The position numbers and the translations under genes were made by a program. Under the pieces are notes generated by a model. It was not told the DNA's origin, did not search any database, and saw only the letters and a list, made by a program, of their open reading frames with translations. Shown here piece after piece: positions 1 through 8,238 of a DNA stretch of 9,619 nt. Position 1 is the first letter of the stretch. The number at the start of each line of letters is the position of its first letter. This DNA comes from Dethiosulfatibacter sp. (GTDB lineage: Bacteria; Bacillota_A; Clostridia; Tissierellales; Dethiosulfatibacteraceae), in NCBI GenBank assembly GCA_019084435.1, contig JAHRFV010000274.1, positions 1 to 9,619 on the forward strand. Direction: 5' to 3'.

Positions 1-4
1 AAAT

Positions 5-33
5 ATTATAACAAAAATACCACTAAAGTGCAA
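5..33 (-). promoter_or_regulatory. Sigma-A-type promoter reading off the left edge
   Basis: On the minus strand TTGCAC (28-33) is followed, after exactly 17 bases, by TATAAT (5-10). This is close to the ideal housekeeping promoter, with a perfect -10, five of six matching -35 bases and optimal spacing. It points leftwards out of the window, so its gene is not visible. It lies beyond the brxL break and would drive a new unit (a transposase or the next gene), not the BREX-like operon. AT-rich DNA makes chance matches common, but both boxes with ideal spacing in a non-coding stretch is persuasive. Confidence 0.6.
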
Positions 34-68
34 GCAAAATCACAACAAAATCCGCTTGTTTTCAGTGG
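20..68. repeat. Imperfect inverted repeat over the -35 region
   Basis: CCACT (20-24) and CAAGC (31-35) are mirrored by GCTTG (54-58) and AGTGG (64-68). This gives two paired blocks with an unpaired middle and an 18-base centre. The centre also holds two copies of AAAATC. The repeat covers the -35 box of the leftward promoter, so it could be an operator-like dyad, or part of an element end. The arms are short and imperfect, so confidence is limited. Confidence 0.35.
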
Positions 69-81
69 CTCGAGCTGTTTT

Positions 82-483
82 TCAATACAGGAAAAATAAG
101 GAACAAACAATTGAGTGTGATAAAGTGTGAGAAGTTAGCAAAGAATCTTTGGAATCCAAAAATGGTATGACTAGAGTTCTTTTACCAGTTTTTAAATCAA
201 TATAAACGCTGTAGTCATTTAAGAGTCTAACGCTTTCCATATTCAAAAGTCTGTTCTTTACTTCCTCTTTTTGACCTTTTTGAGGTAAAAATCGACTAAT
301 GAAGTTTGAAATTTTCGTTCTTGCCTCATCCGTCAATTCTCCCTCTTCAAGAAAATTGTATAAAATCCACTCTCCAACGTATGTTGGTATTGCTCTGGAT
401 GAAAATCCTGCTTTTTGGATCAAACTTTTATTTATTATTACGTCGCCATAATAATCATATGCTATCTTTTCGAAATTTTTCAC
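82..483 (-). pseudogene. brxL: BrxL N-terminal fragment (Lon-like BREX protein), truncated
   Basis: Recognised by the N-terminal pattern of type 4-like BrxL: the opening FEKIAYDYYGDVIINKSL, then AIPTYVGEW (residues 31-39), a charged helix with LTDEARTKIS (50-59), LPQKGQKEE (66-74) and DYSVYIDLKTG (90-100). Intact BrxL proteins are several hundred residues long, with an AAA+ ATPase core and a Lon-protease-like C-terminal domain. In type 1 BREX, BrxL forms DNA-binding ring assemblies and is needed for defence. Here similarity ends at about residue 114 (SKDS, near 142-144). The last 19 codons look like read-through into foreign DNA, and neither Walker motif is present, so ATPase activity should be lost. 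The start is GTG at 483, preceded by GAGGGGTG (489-496) with a 5-base spacer. It lies 12 bases after the pglZ stop, as the last gene of the operon. The family call rests on recall of the N-terminal pattern alone. Confidence 0.72.
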
Positions 484-495
484 TCTTTCACCCCT

Positions 496-2853
496 CTAAA
501 ACATGTCTTCAAAATCAATTTTATTCTCCTGTATGGATTTTGCAGTAATATCAAAAGAATACTCCTTTTGATACCTTTTTCCCAAAAAATCATAATGTAG
601 GTTTACATTCAGTTTACTTTGTTCTTCATCAGATTTCATTATTCTTATTCCTTGAACTGTTTTAGTATATTCGTTCTCAGACAAAATCTTTCCTATTTCA
701 TAAGATGATTCATTTGAACGAACATTTCTATTTATTATGAATATCTCAACATTTATTAAATCAGTTTTGTTGTGATTTTTCACGGTAAATATTATACTAC
801 TTAATGTTGAGTACCTAAATTCATTAGTACGTAAGATTAACTCTGGTTCTATTAATTGAATACTTATTTTTTCAAACTTAATTAAAGGAATAATACTCTC
901 TTCTGGTGTAATTCCACCATGAACATAAAAACTTCCATCTGCATTTATGAAACGATAGTATTTTCTAGCAATTAAATAATTTACTTGAGTTCCATAATCA
1001 TTTTTATCTAAAACATAACATAAATGACCTAAAGCTGTTTTATATGTCTCAAATTGCTTATCACTTAAGGATATATATCTATGTGCGGAATCCATTGCTC
1101 TTTCTTTGTAATATTTAGAATCAATCAAATTATTTTGTTTTGGAAATATTTTTGTGCTTCCATGATCACTTACAAAATACACTTTAATTTCATTCTCATA
1201 CCCAATCCGCTTTGAAAAACTTATGATTTTCCCAATGAGAGCTTTTAACTCTTCTTGAATTCTATAGTTAATTGGAAGTGCTGAATCGCTTTGACTTTCA
1301 TGTAATATCCTATCAATACTACTGTAATTCAAAATATAGATATCCTCACTTTTCTGATTGATTTCATCCATTTTACTTAAGTCAGATAGATATTTAAAAC
1401 TCCGATTGTAATGAAGTTGCCATTCCTGACATCTCTTATCATAAGATTTACTTTTGGAAGCATATGCTTCTCCACTAAAAAAAGCTGTCTTTGAGACGGA
1501 TGTTTCTGTTGGAATCATTGCAATTAGAGGCTTTTCCATGGTAGTGGTAAATCCCCATAAATCAAAAAATCCCTTAACTAATGACACGTACTTAAAGTTG
1601 AAGTTATCAGCCATAACAATAAGGGATACCGTATTTTCAGATAAGCTTTGGCTTAAATTTATCAAGGTTTTAAAAATCATACTTGATTCGCCAGAAAGTA
1701 GCTGATGATAATTATTATATATCCAATCCCCATACATAGCTGCATAATCATCTATTAACTCATTATAACTATTGTTATCTTCTAACCAAAACTTATACGG
1801 TAAATACTCATTTAATGCCCATGTGAGCCACTCATTAGTACTAAAATCTTTGTTAGGTTCTTGTGGTAATTGTGGAGGGAGAATTTTTTTTAGTTTTTCA
1901 TGATATTGAGGATGGATAGTTAAAATGGGTGCGAATTTTTGTTCTACCCTTCTTATAATATCTTCATCTATGATATCAATATTTTTTTCAATCATATTCA
2001 GAGCAAATTCTAACTCGTCAAATATTAACCCAGAAACCATTTCAATATTTTTTGTTATTGATTCTTTCGTCAGATTGCTTATTAGAAATTGATTAAGGCA
2101 TATTTTAATGTTTCTTTGTATTTCTAAAACATTTAATCCCTCTATTAGAAATGGTGTCTGCTTTAATTTTAGTTTTTCGAAATCCTTCACTAAAGCTCCT
2201 AATATGTCTGTCTGTAGTTTTTGGGGATATCCTCTTACAATTGTATATTTACTTATATTGCCCAGCAACTCAGATGGGTCTTTTGCAAAATACTTAACAA
2301 TATTCTTCTGATAGTTCTCATTACAGGATTTCAGCCAATCTTCTAACTTACATTTAAATATTTTCTTAGTAATTCTTTTTTTCATTATTTGATCAAAATT
2401 GATATAATCAAAGCTTTGAATTAATTCAATTATTCTAGAAAAAGGGAATTTTTCATGTGTGAAGTAAACACTAATGTAGTTTTGCATGATAACATCATTA
2501 AAACTCATCTCTTTATTATATGACAAAGAATTAGCTTGAGAAATCAATTGATCTTTTACAATATCCTCATCACTAATGTAATCTGGTATCGAAATTTTTA
2601 ATATATCCGCCAACTGTGAACGTGGAGAATGCTCTCGAATCTCAAAGTATTCATAACCATACTGCGATGCCATACCTTGTAAGTAGTTCATACAATTTCT
2701 GTTTTGTACAACAATAACTATTTCTAAATTCTCAGCTATTGCTTGTTTAATTGCGAAGTAAACATCAACATAATCATATATTTTATTCAGCAAAAGATTA
2801 TATGTACCCTGATAGGTTTTATTCATGTCAGAATAGAGTATGATTTTGCTCAT
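496..2853 (-). CDS. pglZ: PglZ-domain protein of BREX system (putative phosphohydrolase)
   Basis: A full-length 785-residue protein. The C-terminal half carries the PglZ domain of the alkaline-phosphatase superfamily, with all metal-site landmarks in order: MADNF with Asp416; IPTETSVSKT (447-456), the nucleophile/metal region, followed by FFSGEAY; the SIDRILHES segment (512-520, Asp514 and His518); VSDHGS (561-566, Asp563 and His564); and VHGGITPEES (644-653, His645). The first 400 residues show no motif I can name. About 130 residues after the domain look beta-rich. PglZ is shared by nearly all BREX types, and its natural substrate is not settled. After the first Asp the usual G-x-R-x-D is NFNFK, a divergent form. 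The ATG at 2853 has AAGGGGG (2860-2866) six bases upstream, inside the end of brxC, and only 3 bases separate the genes, so coupled translation is likely. No transmembrane segment or signal peptide is evident; cytoplasmic. Confidence 0.88.
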   Translation of the reverse strand: MSKIILYSDMNKTYQGTYNLLLNKIYDYVDVYFAIKQAIAENLEIVIVVQNRNCMNYLQGMASQYGYEYFEIREHSPRSQLADILKISIPDYISDEDIVKDQLISQANSLSYNKEMSFNDVIMQNYISVYFTHEKFPFSRIIELIQSFDYINFDQIMKKRITKKIFKCKLEDWLKSCNENYQKNIVKYFAKDPSELLGNISKYTIVRGYPQKLQTDILGALVKDFEKLKLKQTPFLIEGLNVLEIQRNIKICLNQFLISNLTKESITKNIEMVSGLIFDELEFALNMIEKNIDIIDEDIIRRVEQKFAPILTIHPQYHEKLKKILPPQLPQEPNKDFSTNEWLTWALNEYLPYKFWLEDNNSYNELIDDYAAMYGDWIYNNYHQLLSGESSMIFKTLINLSQSLSENTVSLIVMADNFNFKYVSLVKGFFDLWGFTTTMEKPLIAMIPTETSVSKTAFFSGEAYASKSKSYDKRCQEWQLHYNRSFKYLSDLSKMDEINQKSEDIYILNYSSIDRILHESQSDSALPINYRIQEELKALIGKIISFSKRIGYENEIKVYFVSDHGSTKIFPKQNNLIDSKYYKERAMDSAHRYISLSDKQFETYKTALGHLCYVLDKNDYGTQVNYLIARKYYRFINADGSFYVHGGITPEESIIPLIKFEKISIQLIEPELILRTNEFRYSTLSSIIFTVKNHNKTDLINVEIFIINRNVRSNESSYEIGKILSENEYTKTVQGIRIMKSDEEQSKLNVNLHYDFLGKRYQKEYSFDITAKSIQENKIDFEDMF

Positions 2854-2856
2854 TAC

Positions 2857-5800
2857 TTACCCCCTTAAATCTTCAATTAGTGTTTTCAAAACCTCAATAC
2901 ACTGTTCTTTATCTAATTTATATTTTTTGACAGTCTCAGTAATGATGCTTAGAACACTCTGTTTCAAACTATCAACATCTCTTGGTAAAGTCATCTGCAC
3001 TTCATGCTCTTCTTTCATTGAAATGACTTGATTCCCTATTCCAATTTGATGACCTTTATTGACATATTTAACTTCAAACTTTTTGTCTTCGTTTATAAAA
3101 TCAATCTTGACAATTCTACTCCATCTACCTTCCTTATCAATAGCACCAAACTTTAAAGTAGAATCATTTTCAGTTATATACTGGTATCTCTCTTGAGTTT
3201 CTTCTCTTTGAGATTGTTCTAATTTAGGATCTGAGTCATTAGATGTAATGTAAATTTTATGATGCTCTTCATTTGGAATAATTGTTATAGATATTGAATT
3301 TCTATATTTTATTTTTTTTATAGACTCGCTAATCTCTTCAATCTGAGTTTCATTATCATCTTTATTTAGCTCATATTTAGGAGTTTGAACTAAAAATATG
3401 TTTTCCTCAATGTGTTTTTTTGCTTTCCTTATTCTTTCGGTAAATGAATCTGACTTATCCACTCGCCAAGATTTAACTTTATCCATATTGTAAGCCTTGG
3501 GCAATATCTCTGTAATCAACTCTTCAAAATTATTTGACGTTCCTAAATGAAGGACTAATTGCCGGCTTTCATCATTATGCATATCATTATTATAGTTCCT
3601 TTGAAAATCACTTAAGTTAACAAACCACGAATTGATGCATTTATTTATTTCATCATGTGATACTCCATTAATTTCAAATATTTCTTTAACATTTTTTACT
3701 ATTTGATCTCTAACACTATAATATCCTTGTTCAATTAACTCCTTGTCTTTTTTAATTTTTGCCATAATTTCCGGAATTTTTTCTGTCAAAATTAGATCTT
3801 GTTTATCATATCCGTAAATACACTTAATCTCTTCTAAAATAAAATCTCTTGAGTTTTTATTCTCAATTTGACTAAATACACTAATAAAATTCACCAGGCC
3901 ATCACTTTGGTAAATTCCTGCAACTTTATTAATATTATCTAATCCCTTATACCATGTATACAATTTATCATATACGCTGTCTACCGTTACCTCTTTTTCA
4001 ATAGTATTGGATGAATCTGTAAACAACCCATACAAGTGATTAATAAATGATTCATCATGAACATTGATTTCTTTAAACCTTATCATTGCATTTTGATACT
4101 TTTGATCATAAAGCAATTCTAATAAAACGTCATAATTTGTGATTTTAATACTCCCGATAGCACTTGGCTCTGCCTTAATTGTTATACTATCTTTAAAATA
4201 TCTCTTTAGAATAGCAAAACTCAAAATAATTGCATTATAGCCTATTCCGTAACGTTTCATATAATCATTTATTAATCCTACTAACCTAATATCAATATCA
4301 AGTTTTTTAATCTCACTTATCATGTCTGATAATGCCGGAAGTATTTTTGCATATTTACTAAAATCTACCTCAATTTCACACATGACTTTATTCTGATTTT
4401 GGCCTAGACTTTTAACAACTCCAGTTTGCATCAATACCTTATGAAAATATCTTATATCCCCTCTATCTGCTGCTACATCATTTCTGTAATAAAAATCTCT
4501 TGTGAAATCAAGCAGTATTTCCACTGCTTCTCTAAGTGCATTGTTCCTTTTATCTTTAAACTCATGTACCAAATTTAACTCTTCATGTTTTAAAAGGTTT
4601 CTTTTACCTTCATAAATTGACTCTAAAAGTTTTTTCACAGATTCATTACTATCCGAACTAGCTTTTGATAATTCTAAACCGTTTTTACCATAGAAAACAA
4701 GATTTTCTGAATTGATATAACGTTCCAGTTTGTTTTTTAGTTTGTCTTCATATTGCAGAGTATAATCTTTGAGCATTCCAATGTCTTGGCTTTGAAATTC
4801 GTCTGTCTTAATAGAAATAGCCGCTTTCAAAGAAAAAATTTCATCGAGAATTGGGATTTCATCTATTGGCACCCCTATCATTATGTTATCAAAAGATTGT
4901 CTTTTAGCGATAGCATTTGCTCTCTTTACTTCATCTTCATTCTCGCAAAATACATAAACAGCAATCCCCTCATAAGATTGTTTAATGTTTTGCTCGTTTT
5001 GCTGTTTTTCTAACAATTCATTAACATAACTGTCTGATTCTAAATCTTTAACTGATACAAATTCTCTCTTAAGTCGTTTGTCTTCATTGTATTCAAAATT
5101 ATATTTTACTGCTTCTAAAAAATAATTATCTTTAAAGAATTTGTTTATCTTCTTTATACCCTCATGCTGATTAATCTTTTCAAGTTCTTTTACGAGGTTT
5201 ACTGGAATATTCTCTTCCTCATCCTTATATTCTTTTATTAATCCATTTATGTCTACTGCATCACTTCTTCTAAATTCATAACAATAATTTGTTTCATTTA
5301 AATATATTATCTTATTTTTAGTTGCTTTAATTAAACAATATTCAAGCTCTTTTATCCTCATTTGTGTATTAATGTGCATGCCGACTTTTAAAGCATTAAA
5401 ATTAATTGGTGTTCCAATAATCTGATAAATAACCATAGTTCTAAGTATTTTTTCATAAATTTTATCATGTAAATCTAGATTTCCTGAATTTGACCTTTGC
5501 TTTCCAAGTTCTCGTAACGATGTCTCGTAATTTCTTATGTAATCTTTAACAGTACCTCTAAGTTCTTGGTTATCAGAATTAAGTTTGTCCTTAAAATAAT
5601 CAAATAATAAATCTAAAGTATAAAATTGGAGTTCTCCATTAGTATCAGTAATATCATTGTTTTTTACGAACCAATCATAAGATCCTGCATCTTCTTTTTC
5701 ATCTGCAAAAAAAGTAAATACCGAACGATTATTTGATCCAACGTCTTCAGCTAGTTTTAATAAAGAGTATGTAGCCATAGGATGCATAGGATATATATTT

Positions 5801-6957
5801 TCTATAATCCTTTTTCTTACTTTTGGTGCTGATAACCAGTTAAAAATTTTCATTTCTTGGCAAACATTAGCCAACTTATTAAATTCCTCTATTTTCGGTT
5901 TTACTTTTTCCTCCCATAAATAAGAGTCCTTCTGAGGGCTAACGATTGCAGATATAATTTCTTCTATCCCTTCGGTTGCAAGAGGAATTTCCTTTATTCT
6001 ATCATTCACTGTCATAAAATCCTCAGCATTGTAAACATTTTTATACGAAGCAAAAGACCTATGCGTTGTAGCTACAAAAATAACTGGGAAATTGCTCATA
6101 AATGATGCTGCACACATATGTGCAAATTTTTGAAACTCATCTAAATCAAATCGCTTAGTATTTAGTTGATAGTCAAACTCATCATAGAAAATTATAAGCC
6201 CTAAAAATCTCTCTCTTATTATTTTACTATTAGTTAATTGACTAATAATCTCAACATAATTGTCTTTGTCATATTCAAAGTCAGTAGTTGTGATAGCTTT
6301 GTGTACATCTTTAAAAACTTCAATCGCTTCTTTATAATACAGGCTTAATTCGGACTTCAATTTGTTTACAGTCCAAGGTTGATGGTTTTTTTCTAAAGTT
6401 TTTTCAAAGTTATCATAAAAATAGTCATTTTCACTTTTCTTCCATTCGTCAATTTTTTTGATTGCCTGTAAGTAATAGCTATCCATTTCTTCTTCAGGTA
6501 TTTCTTCTCTTTGTAGTGCTTCTTTGATTCCTTTTAATATGTACCTTTCAAATTTATTTGCACCATAGTCACATACACTAACTAGATATCTGCCTTGTTT
6601 TCTTAACCCTTTAAGTTGTTCAGCTCTTTTGTTTGGCTCATCTGCCTCAGAATCAGCATAGTTTTCAAAAAAGCTTTCCATTTCTGGGGTCCCTGATGGT
6701 GATTCAAAGTAATTAGCAGCCATTAATGATAAGTGGGACTTGCCAGTTCCATAAGATCCGGATAAAATAAAACATCTCTTAGAATCTTTTCTATATGCCC
6801 CTTCTGCAATAATTTCAAAAGCTTTTCTATGGGATTTAATAGGCCTATAATTTGACATTCTTTCTACGTTTAACACTCTATCACTATATTCTCTTTTTAA
6901 GTTTACTTGAGCAGAGTAACTACTTTGCACTTTAATTAATTCTTTTATTTTATACAT
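2857..6957 (-). CDS. brxC: BrxC/PglY-type large P-loop ATPase
   Basis: A 1366-residue protein, in the 1200-1400 range typical of BrxC/PglY. An N-terminal ATPase module carries Walker A GSYGTGKS (about residues 67-74), Walker B LIIFYDEF (about 254-261) and a sensor-like VIFVATTHRSF (about 292-302). The family motif follows: HPMATYSLL (392-400) and SNNRSVFTFF (408-417), which in relatives reads HP-x-hydrophobic then Q-N-E-R-x-x-F-x-F. The rest is long, helical and charged, with no motif I can name. BrxC is required for BREX defence and is thought to be an ATP-driven part of the DNA-recognition complex. The start is taken as ATG 6957 because AAGGGGG lies eight bases upstream. An in-frame ATG at 7017 would add 20 residues but has no comparable site and lies within the previous gene. 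The gene overlaps the BrxF-like gene by 8 bases (ATGTATAA) and ends 3 bases before pglZ. No frameshift or internal stop is seen. Confidence 0.87.
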   Translation of the reverse strand: MYKIKELIKVQSSYSAQVNLKREYSDRVLNVERMSNYRPIKSHRKAFEIIAEGAYRKDSKRCFILSGSYGTGKSHLSLMAANYFESPSGTPEMESFFENYADSEADEPNKRAEQLKGLRKQGRYLVSVCDYGANKFERYILKGIKEALQREEIPEEEMDSYYLQAIKKIDEWKKSENDYFYDNFEKTLEKNHQPWTVNKLKSELSLYYKEAIEVFKDVHKAITTTDFEYDKDNYVEIISQLTNSKIIRERFLGLIIFYDEFDYQLNTKRFDLDEFQKFAHMCAASFMSNFPVIFVATTHRSFASYKNVYNAEDFMTVNDRIKEIPLATEGIEEIISAIVSPQKDSYLWEEKVKPKIEEFNKLANVCQEMKIFNWLSAPKVRKRIIENIYPMHPMATYSLLKLAEDVGSNNRSVFTFFADEKEDAGSYDWFVKNNDITDTNGELQFYTLDLLFDYFKDKLNSDNQELRGTVKDYIRNYETSLRELGKQRSNSGNLDLHDKIYEKILRTMVIYQIIGTPINFNALKVGMHINTQMRIKELEYCLIKATKNKIIYLNETNYCYEFRRSDAVDINGLIKEYKDEEENIPVNLVKELEKINQHEGIKKINKFFKDNYFLEAVKYNFEYNEDKRLKREFVSVKDLESDSYVNELLEKQQNEQNIKQSYEGIAVYVFCENEDEVKRANAIAKRQSFDNIMIGVPIDEIPILDEIFSLKAAISIKTDEFQSQDIGMLKDYTLQYEDKLKNKLERYINSENLVFYGKNGLELSKASSDSNESVKKLLESIYEGKRNLLKHEELNLVHEFKDKRNNALREAVEILLDFTRDFYYRNDVAADRGDIRYFHKVLMQTGVVKSLGQNQNKVMCEIEVDFSKYAKILPALSDMISEIKKLDIDIRLVGLINDYMKRYGIGYNAIILSFAILKRYFKDSITIKAEPSAIGSIKITNYDVLLELLYDQKYQNAMIRFKEINVHDESFINHLYGLFTDSSNTIEKEVTVDSVYDKLYTWYKGLDNINKVAGIYQSDGLVNFISVFSQIENKNSRDFILEEIKCIYGYDKQDLILTEKIPEIMAKIKKDKELIEQGYYSVRDQIVKNVKEIFEINGVSHDEINKCINSWFVNLSDFQRNYNNDMHNDESRQLVLHLGTSNNFEELITEILPKAYNMDKVKSWRVDKSDSFTERIRKAKKHIEENIFLVQTPKYELNKDDNETQIEEISESIKKIKYRNSISITIIPNEEHHKIYITSNDSDPKLEQSQREETQERYQYITENDSTLKFGAIDKEGRWSRIVKIDFINEDKKFEVKYVNKGHQIGIGNQVISMKEEHEVQMTLPRDVDSLKQSVLSIITETVKKYKLDKEQCIEVLKTLIEDLRG

Positions 6958-7414
6958 TAATGATTCCCCCTTGACCGATGTCAAATATATTAATATTCCT
7001 ACGATTTCCTTTTTCATTATTTAATGTAAGTTTTGAAATAAGCCTGTAATCTTGCATAATGAATAAACAGCAAAAACTATTTTCGCTCATTTCAATAAAT
7101 GTTATCAATTCTTTAAATTGTGTTTCTCCCCATACATGGATTAAGAAGTCCATATGATCAATAATTAATAACTTATTTCCCCTTTTTGATACATTAACTA
7201 TATATTTTATTAAATCTTCTGCGCTAAATATATCGATTTCTTGTTTAAACTTCTGATTTTTTTGAAATTCCAACAATAAATCAATATAGATACCCGATTT
7301 TTCCTTTGAAATTTCTTGTGCCATTTTACTTTTCCCTGTTAATGGAGGACCATATATAATACAGTGTTTATATCTCTCAAGTAATTGGTCATCCACAAAT
7401 TTTAAAACATCCAT
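6950..7414 (-). CDS. brxF: BrxF-like small P-loop NTPase
   Basis: A complete 154-residue protein with one compact P-loop fold. Walker A is YGPPLTGKSK (21-30), followed by the YIDLLLEF strand (43-50). Walker B is LLIIDHMDFL (82-91), in which the Asp is followed by His, not the usual Glu. The IDH-x-[ED]-x-L pattern and length match BrxF of type 3 BREX, where the equivalent motif reads LLDHIELL as I recall it. It is much smaller than AAA+ remodelers and has no visible DNA-binding domain, so a regulatory or partner role for BrxC is plausible (inference). The ATG at 7414 has GAGGGGG (7419-7425) four bases upstream. The gene sits 19 bases after the DUF4007 gene and overlaps brxC by 8 bases, which argues for linked production of the two ATPases. 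Its C-terminus (GQGGIINV) is encoded by the DNA that carries the brxC ribosome-binding site. A generic DnaA/IstB-like NTPase is the alternative. Confidence 0.66.
   Translation of the reverse strand: MDVLKFVDDQLLERYKHCIIYGPPLTGKSKMAQEISKEKSGIYIDLLLEFQKNQKFKQEIDIFSAEDLIKYIVNVSKRGNKLLIIDHMDFLIHVWGETQFKELITFIEMSENSFCCLFIMQDYRLISKLTLNNEKGNRRNINIFDIGQGGIINV
6966..6972 (-). promoter_or_regulatory. Ribosome-binding site deciding the brxC start
   Basis: AAGGGGG on the minus strand, eight bases before ATG 6957. It selects MYKIKEL as the N-terminus of BrxC over the upstream in-frame ATG at 7017. It lies inside the coding sequence of the preceding BrxF-like gene. Confidence 0.8.
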
Positions 7415-7433
7415 AATGCCCCCTCAAATATTC

Positions 7434-8237
7434 TTATAGATTGTAATAAGCTTCAACTGTGGTCTCAAATGTCTGCTCTGCTTTTATTCTAATTTGATCT
7501 AAGTCAGCTCTTGATTCGATACTGATTAGACCTTGATTTTTTAGTTTTTCTAGCATATTTCTAAACTTAAGTTCATCTAAAACAAATATTCTACCTGGAG
7601 AGTTTTGATTTTTACACAGTTCTTGAATGTCTATTGCTGTAGCTCCAGGATAATACTTTTCTTTATACCATATAACCGTAGCCAGAATAATCATAAGTGG
7701 AATATCTTGATTTCTATTTATTGAATACCTTGTCCTTTCTTCATCTAACAAACTTAACTTCTTAAAATTCTGATTGGTATATGCATCTAATACAATACGA
7801 ATTTCTTTTCCTATATGATGATTAAAAGTATATTCTGAACATCTATCCTTCAAATCATCAAACTGTTCAAGTATTTCTTCTCTAGTGATGTAATGTTGAT
7901 TATAAAACATGTTAATGCTTCTATTCCATACTATTAAGTATTCGTTAGTTGCTTGTAGATAATGCATTAACCATAAAGTACCTTCTTTTTGTAAAAATTC
8001 ATCGTGTTTATAAATTATTTGACCTAGTTTAGTTTTATTCAAAGTACGCTTCTCGCTTAATCCAATATCTGCCAAATAGTTTAATATTAACCTTGCCTTT
8101 CGCCTATTTAAACCAGTTATATCAGAAAGTTTATCAAGGTCAATTTTTTCTTCGCTATCATATCTATTTTTAAAAACACTGGTAATTTGATCAAAATACA
8201 TTTTGAATCCATTGAGTACTTGTATTTTATAATTCAT
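7434..8237 (-). CDS. DUF4007-family protein with helix-turn-helix segments
   Basis: A 267-residue protein recognised as DUF4007 from the central motif: LGQII (71-75), then the stretch ending GTLWLMHYL (86-94) and VWNRSINMF. In the family this appears as LG..lf..D.yLE..GTLWLLHY. An N-terminal winged-helix-like segment (about 32-62, LDKLSDITGLNRRKARLILNYL) and a C-terminal one (about 202-251, ending LEKLKNQGLISIES) suggest DNA binding. The family's usual N-terminal F-x-GHETF motif is not present, so this is a shortened or divergent member. DUF4007 proteins commonly neighbour PAPS-reductase-like enzymes in Dnd phosphorothioation and BREX type 4 loci; their biochemical role is unknown to me. The start is ATG 8237 with GAGG (8247-8250) nine bases upstream; ATGs at 8267 and 8246 lack a usable site. 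It begins one base after the methyltransferase stop. Confidence 0.7.
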   Translation of the reverse strand: MNYKIQVLNGFKMYFDQITSVFKNRYDSEEKIDLDKLSDITGLNRRKARLILNYLADIGLSEKRTLNKTKLGQIIYKHDEFLQKEGTLWLMHYLQATNEYLIVWNRSINMFYNQHYITREEILEQFDDLKDRCSEYTFNHHIGKEIRIVLDAYTNQNFKKLSLLDEERTRYSINRNQDIPLMIILATVIWYKEKYYPGATAIDIQELCKNQNSPGRIFVLDELKFRNMLEKLKNQGLISIESRADLDQIRIKAEQTFETTVEAYYNL

Positions 8238-8238
8238 A

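Larger units (their letters stand above)
1..141. other. Non-coding left flank, probably foreign to the operon
   Basis: This stretch follows the point, near 142, where the brxL reading frame stops resembling its family. I translated the minus strand in all three frames: one hits a stop at 82-84, one ends within about 25 codons of the junction, and one stays open for about 40 codons but gives a Cys/Leu/Phe-rich peptide with no BrxL character. A simple frameshift therefore does not explain the loss of brxL. The stretch holds the direct repeat gtgtga at 114-119 and 125-130, an imperfect inverted repeat (20-68) and a leftward promoter (5-33). The arrangement resembles the 5' end of an inserted element or the front of the next transcription unit, but no transposase is visible, so this is inference. 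Confidence 0.4.

Noticed and set aside
82..150. A simple frameshift in brxL instead of truncation
   Set aside because: Neither of the other two minus-strand frames downstream of the break encodes BrxL-like sequence.
306..600. Two overlapping plus-strand open frames of 80 and 61 codons
   Set aside because: They are antisense to brxL and the end of pglZ, overlap each other, and have no recognisable features.
2840..3031. Plus-strand open frame of 63 codons across the brxC-pglZ junction
   Set aside because: It lies opposite two well-supported genes and their ribosome-binding site, and has no features of its own.
4753..5013. Plus-strand open frame of 86 codons
   Set aside because: It is antisense to brxC, rich in Phe/Ile/Leu as expected for the complement of a charged AT-rich gene, and has no family features.
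6955..7017. Longer BrxC beginning at ATG 7017 (20 extra residues, MKKEIVG...)
   Set aside because: No ribosome-binding site precedes it and it lies deep in the previous gene; ATG 6957 has AAGGGGG at ideal spacing.
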